DNA of 64,000 nt from Clostridia bacterium (GCA_017437145.1 JAFSBT010000004.1:85018-149017); one strand, 5' to 3'. Shown: positions 17,606-26,312, numbered from the stretch's first letter. The notes: generated by a model not told the origin, from the sequence alone. A program made the numbers and translations.

Positions 17606-18156
17606 TAGTCATTTTCCTCCACTTCATATAAATATTTTTTTGCAAAAGGTCTTAAGACTTTTTCTAATACAACTATAAAAACTGTATTTAATACTGTAAG
17701 AATAATTTGAGGTATTATTCTTGATGTAAATAATATCCAAAAAGCTTTTCCGTACATAAAATGTATGAAAAAAGTATTCATTATCATGTTAACAACAACT
17801 AAAACTACTAAATTACTTGCTATTGCACTTAATATAATTTTTGAATTCTTTTCCTCATGTTTTTTGTATAAGTATAATCCATAAATTAGTCCCATTATCG
17901 CATTTGCAATTGTAAATCCCACAAAATATGAACCAAAAGGGAAAAGTAATGCTGCAATTAAATCTCCAAGCAGTGCAACAAGTGTAGAATATTTTGGTCC
18001 ACAATAAATTGCAACAAGCATTATTGCTATACTACTAAAATTTAATGCTAAAATTTGAATGTTTATAGAAATAAATCTATCTAAAATTATAAATGTTGCT
18101 AGCATTAAAGCAGATAAAACTATTTTTTTTGTTTTGCTAATACTTAATTTTTCCAT
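17605..18156 (-). CDS. folT: Folate ECF transporter S component (FolT-like)
   Basis: 183 residues, integral membrane with about six segments. It has the S-component architecture (first helix after a short basic N terminus; GPKYSTLVALLGDLIAALLFP loop and FTIANAIMGLIYGLYL). Folate is inferred from the operon with folC and from the tetrahydrofolate riboswitch in its leader. The start ATG at 18156 follows AAGAAAGGA, and that Shine-Dalgarno sequence is the 3' arm of a hairpin (18165-18201). Confidence 0.88.
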   Translation of the reverse strand: MEKLSISKTKKIVLSALMLATFIILDRFISINIQILALNFSSIAIMLVAIYCGPKYSTLVALLGDLIAALLFPFGSYFVGFTIANAIMGLIYGLYLYKKHEEKNSKIILSAIASNLVVLVVVNMIMNTFFIHFMYGKAFWILFTSRIIPQIILTVLNTVFIVVLEKVLRPFAKKYLYEVEEND

Positions 18157-18164
18157 AAAAATAT

Positions 18165-18201
18165 CCTTTCTTAAAATACAATATCCGTATATTAAGAAAG
18201 G
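18165..18201 (-). promoter_or_regulatory. Hairpin that sequesters the folT ribosome binding site
   Basis: On the RNA strand CCTTTCTTAA pairs perfectly with TTAAGAAAGG, which contains the AGAAAGG Shine-Dalgarno sequence of folT. There is no U run after it, so it fits translational control by the riboswitch directly upstream. Confidence 0.7.
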
Positions 18202-18222
18202 AATTATTATTCGTTTTTTAAT

Positions 18223-18317
18223 AGCGGAATGCGAAAATAAATCAGCAAAGCATTTGCTTTTTCGTTTACTAACAACTTCCCGTTTAGTAACACTTAACTA
18301 TTTATTTTCTACTCTAT
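18223..18317 (-). promoter_or_regulatory. Tetrahydrofolate (THF) riboswitch
   Basis: Reading the minus strand, the segment begins AGAGTAGAAAATAAATAG and continues with the conserved blocks GTTAAGTG, ACGGGAAGTTG, ACGAA and GCTGATTTATTTTCGCATTCCGCT at the positions seen in known folT THF riboswitches. TAAATA near the 5' end can pair with TATTTA-like sequence in the 3' part (AAATAAATA with GATTTATTT) to close the aptamer. It lies in the folT leader 66 bases before the start codon. Confidence 0.85.
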
Positions 18318-18395
18318 TTGTATTTTGTAATATTTTATCAAATTTTGTGTGAAAAGACAAGGGGTATAATCTTTTTGTAATTATTTTTGATATTT

Positions 18396-18425
18396 TGTAG
18401 GGCGGACACAGGGCCCGCCCCTACA
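18396..18425. repeat. Dispersed GGGCGGACACAGGGCCCGCCC repeat, copy 2
   Basis: TGTAGGGCGGACACAGGGCC followed by CGCCCCTACA; same flanks (TGTAGGG...CCCTACA) as the GACCAATGGTC copies with a different centre. It lies between the divergent folT and M14 peptidase genes. Confidence 0.8.
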
Positions 18426-18498
18426 TTTTTATGTGTAAATCATTTTATATTTATTAACATATTTTTCTAATCCCTCATATACTATTCTAGGTGATAAT

Positions 18499-19773
18499 AT
18501 GGAAACATTGCGAATTGGCTCTACTGGTCCTCTTGTTGAGCTTTTACAATCTACTTTAAAAAAACTAGGATATTTTCCTTCAAATATAGATGGCATTTTT
18601 GGAACTACTACTGAAAATGCGGTTAAAAATTTTCAAAGACAATTTTCTTTAACTCTAGATGGAATTGTTGGTCCCTCAACATGGAATGCACTTTTCCCTT
18701 ATTTGAATGGTCAAACATCTTACACTATTCAGCAAGGAGATACATTGTTTAGTATTGCAAATAATTTTAATACCACTGTAAATAGAATTCTTTTTGCAAA
18801 TGAAGGTTTAGAACCTTCAAATTTAACTGTAGGATTAAGAATTACCATTCCTTTTGGAAGAATTGTTCCAACTGATGTTTCTTATAGTTCTAATATTCTT
18901 AAAATGAATATTAATGCTTTACTGAGAATTTATCCTTTTTTAGAAACTGGTATTATTGGAAGTAGTGTGCTGAATAACACTATTCCTTATATAAAATTAG
19001 GTAATGGTAATAATGAAGTTTTTTACAGTGCAGCTATACATGCAAATGAATGGATAACTGCTCCATTGCTTATGAAATTCATCGAAGAATTTTGTTTAGC
19101 CTATGTAAATAACACTCTAATTTATGGATATAGTGCAAGAGATATTTTTAATTACTCCTCTATATACATTGTTCCAATGTGTAACCCAGATGGTGTAAAT
19201 TTAGTTACTGGAGATATCAAACCAAATACTACTATTTATAATTCTGCTCAAACTATTTCAAACAGATACCCTAGCATTCCTTTCCCTAGCGGTTGGAAGG
19301 CAAATATTAGAGGTGTGGATTTAAATTTACAATTTCCTGCAGGTTGGGAAGAAGCACGTAGAATCAAATTTGCACAAGGTTTCAGAACACCTGCCCCACG
19401 TGATTTTGTTGGATTTGGCCCACTAACTGAACCTGAAAGTTTAGCTTTATATAATTTTACTTTATCTCGTAATTTTAGATTGATTTTAGCATATCATACA
19501 CAGGGGCAAGAAATATATTGGCAGTTTCAAGATTATGCACCGGCTGAAGCAGAATCTATTGGTCAAATTTTTGAAAATGTTAGTGGATATCGTTTAGCAG
19601 ATGTACCTTTTGTTTCAAGTTTTGCTGGTTATAAAGATTGGTTCTTGCAGCAATATCAAAGACCTGGTTATACTATTGAAGCTGGTATTGGTCAAAACCC
19701 ACTTCCAATTAGTCAGTTTAATGAAATTTATAATGATAATATTGGAATTCTTGTGTTGGGAGCAGTGGTATAA
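18499..19773 (+). CDS. M14 zinc carboxypeptidase with peptidoglycan-binding and LysM domains
   Basis: 424 residues. Order: PG_binding_1 domain (1-65; [19 protein letters not shown]), LysM (about 75-117; [16 protein letters not shown]) and an M14 peptidase (125-424). Zinc ligands are visible as HANEW (His and Glu) and AYHTQGQE (His); the catalytic Glu is in [11 protein letters not shown]. Relatives such as YqgT and endopeptidase I cut gamma-D-glutamyl-diaminopimelate bonds in peptidoglycan. No signal peptide is seen, so it may be exported by another route or act from the mother cell in sporulation. AGGTGATAAT precedes the ATG. Confidence 0.9.
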   Translation: METLRIGSTGPLVELLQSTLKKLGYFPSNIDGIFGTTTENAVKNFQRQFSLTLDGIVGPSTWNALFPYLNGQTSYTIQQGDTLFSIANNFNTTVNRILFANEGLEPSNLTVGLRITIPFGRIVPTDVSYSSNILKMNINALLRIYPFLETGIIGSSVLNNTIPYIKLGNGNNEVFYSAAIHANEWITAPLLMKFIEEFCLAYVNNTLIYGYSARDIFNYSSIYIVPMCNPDGVNLVTGDIKPNTTIYNSAQTISNRYPSIPFPSGWKANIRGVDLNLQFPAGWEEARRIKFAQGFRTPAPRDFVGFGPLTEPESLALYNFTLSRNFRLILAYHTQGQEIYWQFQDYAPAEAESIGQIFENVSGYRLADVPFVSSFAGYKDWFLQQYQRPGYTIEAGIGQNPLPISQFNEIYNDNIGILVLGAVV

Positions 19774-19808
19774 AAAGAAGAGAACTCCTTTTAGGAGTCC
19801 TCTTCTTT
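19772..19808. terminator. Bidirectional terminator
   Basis: AAAAAGAAGAGAACTCC / GGAGTCCTCTTCTTTTT stem between convergent genes; it overlaps the last codons of the zinc-ribbon gene. Confidence 0.8.
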
Positions 19809-20051
19809 TTGCTTTTCAAAGGCTTTTGCAAATGCAATAGACATTGCCGTTTCTTCCGGTTTTTCTCCACCGTACACTTCTTTTTTAGAGCTTCTGATTA
19901 AATCATTTTCCGTACACGACGGTCCTGCACTAAGGTACCAAGTTTTATCACAATTTGTGCAGCAAATTGTCACTATTGATTTTCTTGAATACCTGCTTAT
20001 TTTCATGATCTTACCTGCTGCTCCACATTTCCGGCATACTAAACTAGGCAT
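19791..20051 (-). CDS. Small zinc-ribbon protein of unknown function
   Basis: 86 residues. CRKCG near the N terminus and CCTNCDKTWY about 25 residues later form a likely four-Cys zinc ribbon; the C-terminal half is helical and charged. GGGAGG precedes the ATG. G+C is visibly higher than in the flanking genes. I do not recognise the family. Confidence 0.55.
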   Translation of the reverse strand: MPSLVCRKCGAAGKIMKISRYSRKSIVTICCTNCDKTWYLSAGPSCTENDLIRSSKKEVYGGEKPEETAMSIAFAKAFEKQKEEDS

Positions 20052-20112
20052 CCAATGCCTCCCTTCATTAAAGTCCTTATATTATATGATATTTCCACTA
20101 AAAAATCAAATT

Positions 20113-20694
20113 TTAATATGATTTCGAAATTTTTGAATATATATCATCCCAAGATAATGCTCTTTCTAAATCCTTATTTTCTTGATTGTATCTTGTATTC
20201 ATTAATAATACTTTAATACCATTTTCTTTTAAATCTTGGCATGTAGCTATATTATCTTCAATCATAATATCTATTTTATTTCTTTTACATTCTATTGTCT
20301 TTGCATGTTTATCATATGCATTAGTTAATATTAATTCATCATAATTTATTTCGTACTTCTTTAACCATTCTACTGTCATTTCTCTTGGCTCAGAGTATTC
20401 TCCATTATCCCTACCAGAAATTATATATATATCATTTCCTTCTGATTTTAATTTATCTATTATCCTTTTTGCACCATTAAGAGGTCTAAAATTTTTTGCC
20501 ATTCTTTCTATGTTTTCTTTATAAAAAGTCTCTTCTTCCTCTTTAGAGCAATCGAACATTCCACATCTTACATTGTATGGATTATGATTTATAATTCCTG
20601 TTCCCCTTAGTTCTTTATCATGTTTTAAATATTCTTTTAACAAGGTATCATCCATATTAGAAATTACATTATCTATATCAATTCCTATTTTCAT
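20113..20694 (-). CDS. HAD-superfamily 5'(3')-nucleotidase-like protein
   Basis: 193 residues. HAD motif I is GIDIDNVISN at the N terminus (Asp nucleophile and Asp+2), motif II is IYIISGR and motif IV is IMIEDN. This matches the NT5C / 5' nucleotidase family of small cytoplasmic phosphatases; substrate not determined. It lies 10 bases after the desulfoferrodoxin gene and is probably cotranscribed with it. Confidence 0.75.
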   Translation of the reverse strand: MKIGIDIDNVISNMDDTLLKEYLKHDKELRGTGIINHNPYNVRCGMFDCSKEEEETFYKENIERMAKNFRPLNGAKRIIDKLKSEGNDIYIISGRDNGEYSEPREMTVEWLKKYEINYDELILTNAYDKHAKTIECKRNKIDIMIEDNIATCQDLKENGIKVLLMNTRYNQENKDLERALSWDDIYSKISKSY

Positions 20695-20704
20695 TTTTAT
20701 CCTC

Positions 20705-21088
20705 TTATTTTACTTCAGCTTTCCACAATCCATGTTTATTACAATATGCATACAAAACTGAACCCGGTATATATTTAAATCTTACTGTTGTATCTTGTTC
20801 TGGGTATAATCTTACTCTTGTAGTTTTATTATCACTTACTTGAGCTATCCATTCTATATAATGGTCTTTTTCCATAGGATGTTCTACTTCTCCTACTTTT
20901 ACTGCAATTTCATCTTCTACTTTTTCGTAAACTGGAACATGTTTTTCAACTGATGCATCCTCACTATTTGCAACTAAAAGTTCCATTTTTCTTCCACAAC
21001 ATGTTATAAGGTCAGCATTCCCTTTAATTAATCCTATAACATTCCCACATATTGGGCATTTATAAAACACTGTGTTTTTTTCTTTCAT
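20705..21088 (-). CDS. dfx: Desulfoferrodoxin (superoxide reductase)
   Basis: 127 residues. The N-terminal desulforedoxin site is FYKCPICGNV with CC further on (ITCCGRKM), four Cys for one iron. The C-terminal neelaredoxin site has the EKHVP, HPMEKDHYIEWI and YCNKHGLW motifs that supply the four His and one Cys of the catalytic iron. It reduces superoxide to peroxide in anaerobes. The ATG follows AAAGGAGG. Length is typical of two-iron enzymes. Confidence 0.95.
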   Translation of the reverse strand: MKEKNTVFYKCPICGNVIGLIKGNADLITCCGRKMELLVANSEDASVEKHVPVYEKVEDEIAVKVGEVEHPMEKDHYIEWIAQVSDNKTTRVRLYPEQDTTVRFKYIPGSVLYAYCNKHGLWKAEVK

Positions 21089-21190
21089 AAAAATTCCTCC
21101 TTTAAATATTTATATTTATTTTATTATTTATTGTTTTAATTATCAACTATTTTTTTATATTTAACAAATTCTTAATTTATGCATATTATT

Positions 21191-21245
21191 TGTAGGGGCA
21201 GATTCCCACATCTGCCTTGGGTCGCCGTGGGCGACGACCCCTACA
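21191..21245. repeat. Composite dispersed repeat, copy 3
   Basis: TGTAGGGGCAGATTCCCACA then TCTGCC, followed by GGGTCGCCGTGGGCGACGACCCCTACA. Two palindromes (GGCAGA/TCTGCC and GTCGCC/GGCGAC) share one set of TGTAGGGG...CCCCTACA ends, unlike the other copies. It lies in the 416-base gap upstream of dfx. Confidence 0.75.
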
Positions 21246-21295
21246 TTTTTTTAATAAGCGGGTACCAAATTTGAATAATATAGAAATTATATCGA

Positions 21296-21394
21296 TTTAG
21301 TTAAAAATTTTAATTTTTAACTAAATTTTAAAAAGCTAAAATAATTAATTTTTGACAAATGAGAATTCATTTTCAAAAATTAATATTTTAGCTT
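21296..21394. repeat. Two adjacent AT-rich palindromes in a gene-free stretch
   Basis: At 21296-21325 TTTAGTTAAAAATT meets its complement. At 21333-21394 a near-perfect 62-base palindrome runs from AAGCTAAAATAATTAATTTTT to its complement around a central GAATTC. No gene is seen in 21089-21504. Confidence 0.7.
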
Positions 21395-21468
21395 AATTTA
21401 TACAATCTATAACACATAAAAAAATTTATCTGCACACAAATTTATTTATTATATGTTATCCATATTAA

Positions 21469-21502
21469 AAAACTGTGATGCATTTTGCATCACAGTTTTT
21501 TT
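21469..21502 (-). terminator. Terminator of the beta-propeller gene
   Basis: AAAACTGTGATGCA / TGCATCACAGTTTT hairpin, followed on the minus strand by a T/A-rich tract. Confidence 0.85.
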
Positions 21503-21504
21503 AA

Positions 21505-23556
21505 TTAAATATCAATATCACCAAGCGCACTCATTGTTTCTAAATCTGTTACCTTGATTAATTCTGGTGATAGAGTAAATAATTCATCTGCTATATAAAT
21601 TATTCTTTCAACATTTGTATTATAATTGTAATCATAATATCTTCCATCAATTACATTATCTCTTTTATGTGATATTAATCCCTTTAGATTAAATCCATTT
21701 TCTAAATCTAAGTTATAAACTATTGCTCCTTGTATTGTTTTATAATTTCCTGTTGAATCATCTCTAATAGTTACAGGGAAAGCTAATAAGTTTTTCTCTT
21801 TTGAGAATAAGAAAGCTTTATGATTATCTAATGCTTCTGAATATGTTCCACTATCTCCAATTTTTGTAGTGTACATTTCTATTGGATTTGTTGGGTCTGT
21901 TACATCAAACAATGCCATTTTCATGCCAGTTGTTTTTACAATATTTCCATAACCATAATCTACAACTGTTGTATCTTCTCCTATTCCAATTATATGATTA
22001 TCATCATATGGATGTAGGTAATTACTATATCCTGGTATTTTTAATTCACCTAAAACCTTTGGTTCTGTTGGATCTGATAAGTCTATTACAAATAGAGGGT
22101 CTGTTTCAACAAAAGTTACCATATATGCCCTTTTTCCCATAAATCTTACTGAATAAATTCTTTCTCCTGGAGCTAAATTTTCAACTTTTCCAACAATATT
22201 TAATTTTTCATCCAACACATATAAATTATTTGTATCTTCTTCATCATTCCATGAAATTGAATTTGTTGTAGCTATTCTAAAAAATCCATCTTTTTCATCC
22301 ATTGAAAATTGGTTTAATACTGAACCTGGAACTTCTCCTTCACACATATAAATTACATTTGAACCTTCTAATTTAAATTTATAAATTTTTGTAGCAAGTT
22401 CAAAAATTGAAATTCCATCAAATCCAATTGACATATCATATTCACGTTTTGTTTGTGTCACATATAAATTATTCTCAGACGCATATACATCTTCTCCTGC
22501 ACCTATATATGATGATATTCTTGCTGGTTCTTTTTTTGTAACATCAAAGCTTGCCATATTTAAATATGAAGAACTCTCTCCTCCTGGTATATAGTAAATA
22601 TCATCATATGCTACACATTTTTCTATTTCCCCTATAACACTATCAGTATATGAAGGTAATAATTTTTCCTCTTTTAATTCACCAATGTCATAATTTCTAC
22701 AAACTGAATATATTTCTTTATTTGTAACTAAGTATAAATTATTGTCAATCATTCTTGAATTTAAATAATAACCATCAACTTCTACTTCTCTTTCAAGTTT
22801 TACGTTTCTTTTATTGCCAATATTATATACTCTCGCAACTGTTCTTCTATCATTTCCATAATATATTCTATTTTCGCTATATGTTCCCACATAATCATCA
22901 TTCTCATAGTCATCACAAATAGCAACTAACTTATCATCTTTAATGTATATCTCATTTATATTTTTATCATCATAAAAGTTTATTCTACCAATTACATTTT
23001 TACTTTGTGCATTTACAATTACAATTTTATTGTTAGTAACATAATAAATATAGTTTCCATCAGTTTTTACAATGTCAGCTTCATCTACCCCTTCAACTTG
23101 CACATTAGTTTTAGAAAAATCATTATTTGATGTACTATTTGAAGAACTTGATGAAGATTCACTTTTTGAAGCTCCGGCTGAAATTGCAGAATCAGTATTT
23201 ATTGTAGCACTTTCAACAATTGCCATATCTGTTGAAATTAAACCTTTAGTCATAGAACCTGCATTTGAATCCTTTTGTATTTTTCTAAAAGTTTTATATA
23301 ATTGTTTATAATTCTTTATATTTGGTAGATTTTGTGCAATTATTGTTTCTTGAGGTTTTACTGTTTTATTATCTGTATTTCTAAATTGCATTGGTATCAT
23401 AATTCCTACAACTACTGCAGCTATACATGCTGCACTTAAACTTAGGCTTAAAGCTATTTTATTTTTCTTTTTATCCATATTTCTTAATACCTCCCTTTTT
23501 AAATTTTCTGGTACTTTTATTTCATCAATTGCTTCTATGTAATCTTTCTTATTCAT
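21505..23556 (-). CDS. Beta-propeller domain protein with N-terminal membrane anchor
   Basis: About 683 residues. A short cytoplasmic N terminus (1-33) precedes one membrane helix (about 36-58), a Ser-rich linker (about 115-148) and a long repeat region to the end. The repeats carry DGNYIYYV, DDKLVAICDD, DNNLYLVT and ENNLYVTQ, the blades of the clostridial secreted beta-propeller family. The ATG at 23556 follows GGAGGTGATTTTG. The upstream ECF sigma gene ends within this Shine-Dalgarno sequence, so the short N terminus may act as an anti-sigma domain; this is inference from position. Likely role: an extracytoplasmic sensor or adhesion module. Confidence 0.8.
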   Translation of the reverse strand: MNKKDYIEAIDEIKVPENLKREVLRNMDKKKNKIALSLSLSAACIAAVVVGIMIPMQFRNTDNKTVKPQETIIAQNLPNIKNYKQLYKTFRKIQKDSNAGSMTKGLISTDMAIVESATINTDSAISAGASKSESSSSSSNSTSNNDFSKTNVQVEGVDEADIVKTDGNYIYYVTNNKIVIVNAQSKNVIGRINFYDDKNINEIYIKDDKLVAICDDYENDDYVGTYSENRIYYGNDRRTVARVYNIGNKRNVKLEREVEVDGYYLNSRMIDNNLYLVTNKEIYSVCRNYDIGELKEEKLLPSYTDSVIGEIEKCVAYDDIYYIPGGESSSYLNMASFDVTKKEPARISSYIGAGEDVYASENNLYVTQTKREYDMSIGFDGISIFELATKIYKFKLEGSNVIYMCEGEVPGSVLNQFSMDEKDGFFRIATTNSISWNDEEDTNNLYVLDEKLNIVGKVENLAPGERIYSVRFMGKRAYMVTFVETDPLFVIDLSDPTEPKVLGELKIPGYSNYLHPYDDNHIIGIGEDTTVVDYGYGNIVKTTGMKMALFDVTDPTNPIEMYTTKIGDSGTYSEALDNHKAFLFSKEKNLLAFPVTIRDDSTGNYKTIQGAIVYNLDLENGFNLKGLISHKRDNVIDGRYYDYNYNTNVERIIYIADELFTLSPELIKVTDLETMSALGDIDI

Positions 23557-23561
23557 CAAAA

Positions 23562-24017
23562 TCACCTCCTTGTAATTTTTCTTTTAATTGTTCTCTCGCT
23601 CGTGATAAACCGAGATTTAACTGTTCCTTCTTTCATGTTTAACAACTTACCTATTTCTGAAATTTTATATTTTTCATAATAAAATAAATAAATAATTGTT
23701 CTATATTTTATGGGCAATTCCATAACTGCATAATAAACTGCACTTCTTTCAGGTGTTTCAAATTTTATTTCTTCCTTTAATTCTTCTAAATCTTTATTTT
23801 TACTCCAGAAGTTTTTAGTACAATTTATAGTAACTTTAATAAGCCAAGCTTTTGCATGTTCTTCACTTTCAAATACAGGTCTTTTTCTTGCAAGTCTATA
23901 AAACACTTCTTGATATACATCCTCTGCATTTTCCTTGTTTCTTATCCTAGAAAGTGCTAATCTATAAACCATATCCGAATATTGTTCAATTATTTGTTCA
24001 TAATATTTCTCATTCAT
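23562..24017 (-). CDS. ECF-type RNA polymerase sigma factor
   Basis: About 151 residues. Sigma region 2 is YSDMVYRLALSRIRNKENAEDVYQEVFYRL and region 4 is LPIKYRTIIYLFYYEKYKISEIGKLLNMKEGTVKSR, with a basic C terminus. The ATG at 24017 follows AGGTGAT; the frame extends upstream without a better start. The overlap of its stop codon with the ribosome site of the beta-propeller gene couples the two. Target promoters unknown. Confidence 0.9.
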   Translation of the reverse strand: MNEKYYEQIIEQYSDMVYRLALSRIRNKENAEDVYQEVFYRLARKRPVFESEEHAKAWLIKVTINCTKNFWSKNKDLEELKEEIKFETPERSAVYYAVMELPIKYRTIIYLFYYEKYKISEIGKLLNMKEGTVKSRFITSERTIKRKITRR

Positions 24018-24051
24018 TTTATCACCTATACTAATAATACCATATAAAAAT

Positions 24052-24083
24052 AAAAAAGGTTGCATAATATTCAACCTTTTTTA
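24052..24083 (-). terminator. Terminator
   Basis: AAAAAAGGTTG / CAACCTTTTTT hairpin, between the sigma factor and the two unknown genes upstream. Confidence 0.75.
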
Positions 24084-24091
24084 TTTTATAG

Positions 24092-24526
24092 TTATTTTCT
24101 AAACAAATTTTTTATTTTATTAATAATTTTTGATATAAAGCTCTTACTTTCCACTTTTGCTGGTAACTGTGATAATTCTTTTTCTTCTTTTGTAATTTCT
24201 TTTTTCTTAAATATTTCTTTATCTTTAAATTCTTCAAACAATTTTTCTTGAAGAATTCTTTCATTTTCTAATAATTTTTTGTTGTAATCTATTTTTTCTT
24301 CAGCTGTACATAAATAATCTCTGTATATCGCTGCTAAAATTGCCTTTGTCTTTGGCTTTAATATTAATTCTTCATTTATATCCGGTTCAAAAACATACGT
24401 TTTTGATGAATTTTTCTTTAAAAATTTTATAACATTAAGAGGTATTTTAGAAATTACATCTTCACTACTATTTTTTAGTATATAAATAGCTTCTACCATA
24501 GCTTCACTATATTCTACACTAACCAT
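24092..24526 (-). CDS. Hypothetical protein, coupled to the gene at 24528
   Basis: 144 residues, rich in Lys and Glu, with a coiled-coil-like stretch at about residues 80-125 and a basic C terminus. No signal peptide or membrane segment. The ATG lies next to the stop codon of the upstream gene, so the two are translated together. No family recognised. Confidence 0.55.
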   Translation of the reverse strand: MVSVEYSEAMVEAIYILKNSSEDVISKIPLNVIKFLKKNSSKTYVFEPDINEELILKPKTKAILAAIYRDYLCTAEEKIDYNKKLLENERILQEKLFEEFKDKEIFKKKEITKEEKELSQLPAKVESKSFISKIINKIKNLFRK

Positions 24527-24527
24527 A

Positions 24528-25856
24528 TTATTCTCCTTTTGCTTTTTTTGTTTTATCGATTATTTGCTCACTGAAGTCATTAGATATTCTACCGACTTCT
24601 CCTAGTGGTGCATCTGCTCCCATTTCACCTAAATCACTAGGAGAAAATCTTTTTCCTTCAAATATTCTATCTATAAGTTTTTTATAGTAAGGTTTCTTTG
24701 CTTTTATAGTTTCTGATTCTTCTCCTCTAACAATATATCTAAGTTTATCTTGAAAATTTTGCATTTCTTTGTGATTTATTTTTTGAGCAAACATTTCCTT
24801 TGAAAATTCTTCATTAGACATTTCCAAATAATATTGTGCAATTGATTCCATTTTATCATGTCCTTCTTTTGCAGCAAATGCATCATATTTTTCATCTGAT
24901 AAATAGACTACTCTAGTACTATGTGACCCTTCTAAAGGTTCTGCAATTAATAAATATCCTCCCTTATCTCTTGGATTTTTATATACAAACGCTGTATAAA
25001 AACCTGGTATAACATTGTCATTTTCATCTATCTCATCTACATTTATTATGCTTTCCGGTTTCATATCAGATAAAACTTTTTCTCTTTGTCTAAATGGATA
25101 TATAGGACTTTTTCTATCAACACTTACACCACCATAATTTTTATTTTCGCTTCTAGATCCTTGTCTTTGTTTTATTGTTATACTACGTATACTTGATTCT
25201 TGTTTTTCTTCGTACATATAATCATAATATTCTGTAAGATTTTTTGCTGCAACACTCATCCCATGTTCTATTCCATCCAATGTAAGATTATCTAAACTTT
25301 CACTTTGTTGAGATAAAAAAATTGTTTGTAATTTTTCTCTTGCTTCATCACTTAAGCTCAAACTATTTACAATGCTTTCTGCATTATCTCTTTTCATTAC
25401 ATCTAATATTTTCTTAAAAAATTCATCTTCTCCTATTTGTAAAATTTTACTTTTATCATAAGGTTTTTCTGAAATTACTGCTTTAGTCCATCCGTCAAGT
25501 CCTTCTAAGCATATTTCAAAAGTACCTTTATACATTTTAATTGAAAGTGACTTTATTTTTGTTTTAACTCTGTTGCTAGCTTCTCTACGCTTTTCACTTA
25601 TAGGAAGAATTCCCTCTCCTTGATGTTCTCGAGAATATTTTTTTACTTCATCTTTTATATATCCCCTTATATAATTTGGATTATTTTCTTTTAAAATATT
25701 AACCATTGCTCTTTCAATGATTGCACGGTCTACTTTTTCTGTAAAAATCCATTCCATTGGTATAACTATTCCGTCTCTATCTCCCATTAAAATTTTGCCA
25801 TCATCTATATTTGAAAAATAATCCTTAAGTATTTTTAAAAATGAACTTTTTTCCAT
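24528..25856 (-). CDS. Hypothetical protein of a two-gene unit
   Basis: 442 residues, cytoplasmic. The mid-part reads GFYTAFVYKNPRDKGGYLLIAEPLEGSHSTRVVYLSD in pieces, a beta-rich domain in which an aromatic/Gly pattern is clear, and the C terminus is charged. A helical N-terminal half follows MEKSSFLKILKDYF. GGAGAACAAAA precedes the ATG. I do not recognise the family. It is the first gene of the unit with 24092 and has no obvious mobile-element genes beside it. Confidence 0.55.
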   Translation of the reverse strand: MEKSSFLKILKDYFSNIDDGKILMGDRDGIVIPMEWIFTEKVDRAIIERAMVNILKENNPNYIRGYIKDEVKKYSREHQGEGILPISEKRREASNRVKTKIKSLSIKMYKGTFEICLEGLDGWTKAVISEKPYDKSKILQIGEDEFFKKILDVMKRDNAESIVNSLSLSDEAREKLQTIFLSQQSESLDNLTLDGIEHGMSVAAKNLTEYYDYMYEEKQESSIRSITIKQRQGSRSENKNYGGVSVDRKSPIYPFRQREKVLSDMKPESIINVDEIDENDNVIPGFYTAFVYKNPRDKGGYLLIAEPLEGSHSTRVVYLSDEKYDAFAAKEGHDKMESIAQYYLEMSNEEFSKEMFAQKINHKEMQNFQDKLRYIVRGEESETIKAKKPYYKKLIDRIFEGKRFSPSDLGEMGADAPLGEVGRISNDFSEQIIDKTKKAKGE

Positions 25857-25933
25857 TTTTGTTCTCCTTTGTATATATTTCTACAATTCTATTAAATACC
25901 TATTTTTTTTATTTGTCAATATTTTTTATATGG

Positions 25934-25968
25934 AAAAAGCCGCTTCCCATTATGGAAGCGGCTCTTAA
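25934..25968 (-). terminator. Terminator of the first small paralog
   Basis: AAAAAGCCGCTTCC / GGAAGCGGCTCTT hairpin. The hairpin at 26545-26575 has the same AGCCGCTTCC arm, so the terminator was duplicated with the gene. Confidence 0.8.
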
Positions 25969-25982
25969 TTGAAAAGGATGAC

Positions 25983-26276
25983 CTACCAAACGAAAACAAT
26001 TCCTGAAATTGCTCCTTTATCTAAAGCAACCATTATTCTCTGCTGTGCGAAATTTTCTCTTATTTTATCATATTCTTCTGAAAAATCGCCTTCAATTCTC
26101 AACATATCACTCCATTGTTCAGTTGCTTCAAGCACCTTCAAATAGTAATCCCTGTATGGATTATTCTGCACCAAATTCTCAATAGCTTGTTTATATTCAT
26201 CAATTGGCTTGTGTGCATAAAGGTTCTTTTTTATATTAACAAGATAGTCAAAAACTGTTTTTTCTTTTTCAGCCAT
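25983..26276 (-). CDS. Small unknown protein, tandem paralog A
   Basis: About 97 residues, acidic and helical. It shares with the next gene the pattern A-(x)2-L-V-Q-N-N-P-Y-R-D-Y-Y-L-K-V-L-E-A and a C terminus ending in an aromatic stretch (GIVFVW here, MIFSWE there). The preferred ATG follows GGAGGTGG. 36 bases upstream is a hairpin leader (26313-26336) also found before paralog B. G+C is higher than in the flanking genes. No family recognised. Confidence 0.6.
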   Translation of the reverse strand: MAEKEKTVFDYLVNIKKNLYAHKPIDEYKQAIENLVQNNPYRDYYLKVLEATEQWSDMLRIEGDFSEEYDKIRENFAQQRIMVALDKGAISGIVFVW

Positions 26277-26312
26277 CATTTCCACCTCCATTCTTTTTTA
26301 GTCTATCCTATG

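Noticed and set aside
18396..18425. GC-rich hairpin before the M14 peptidase as a terminator
   Set aside because: It is a copy of the dispersed repeat family and has no transcript that needs to end there.
24060..24251. Phe/Leu-rich frame on the plus strand
   Set aside because: Antisense of the Lys/Glu-rich coil of the protein at 24092; no ribosome site of its own.
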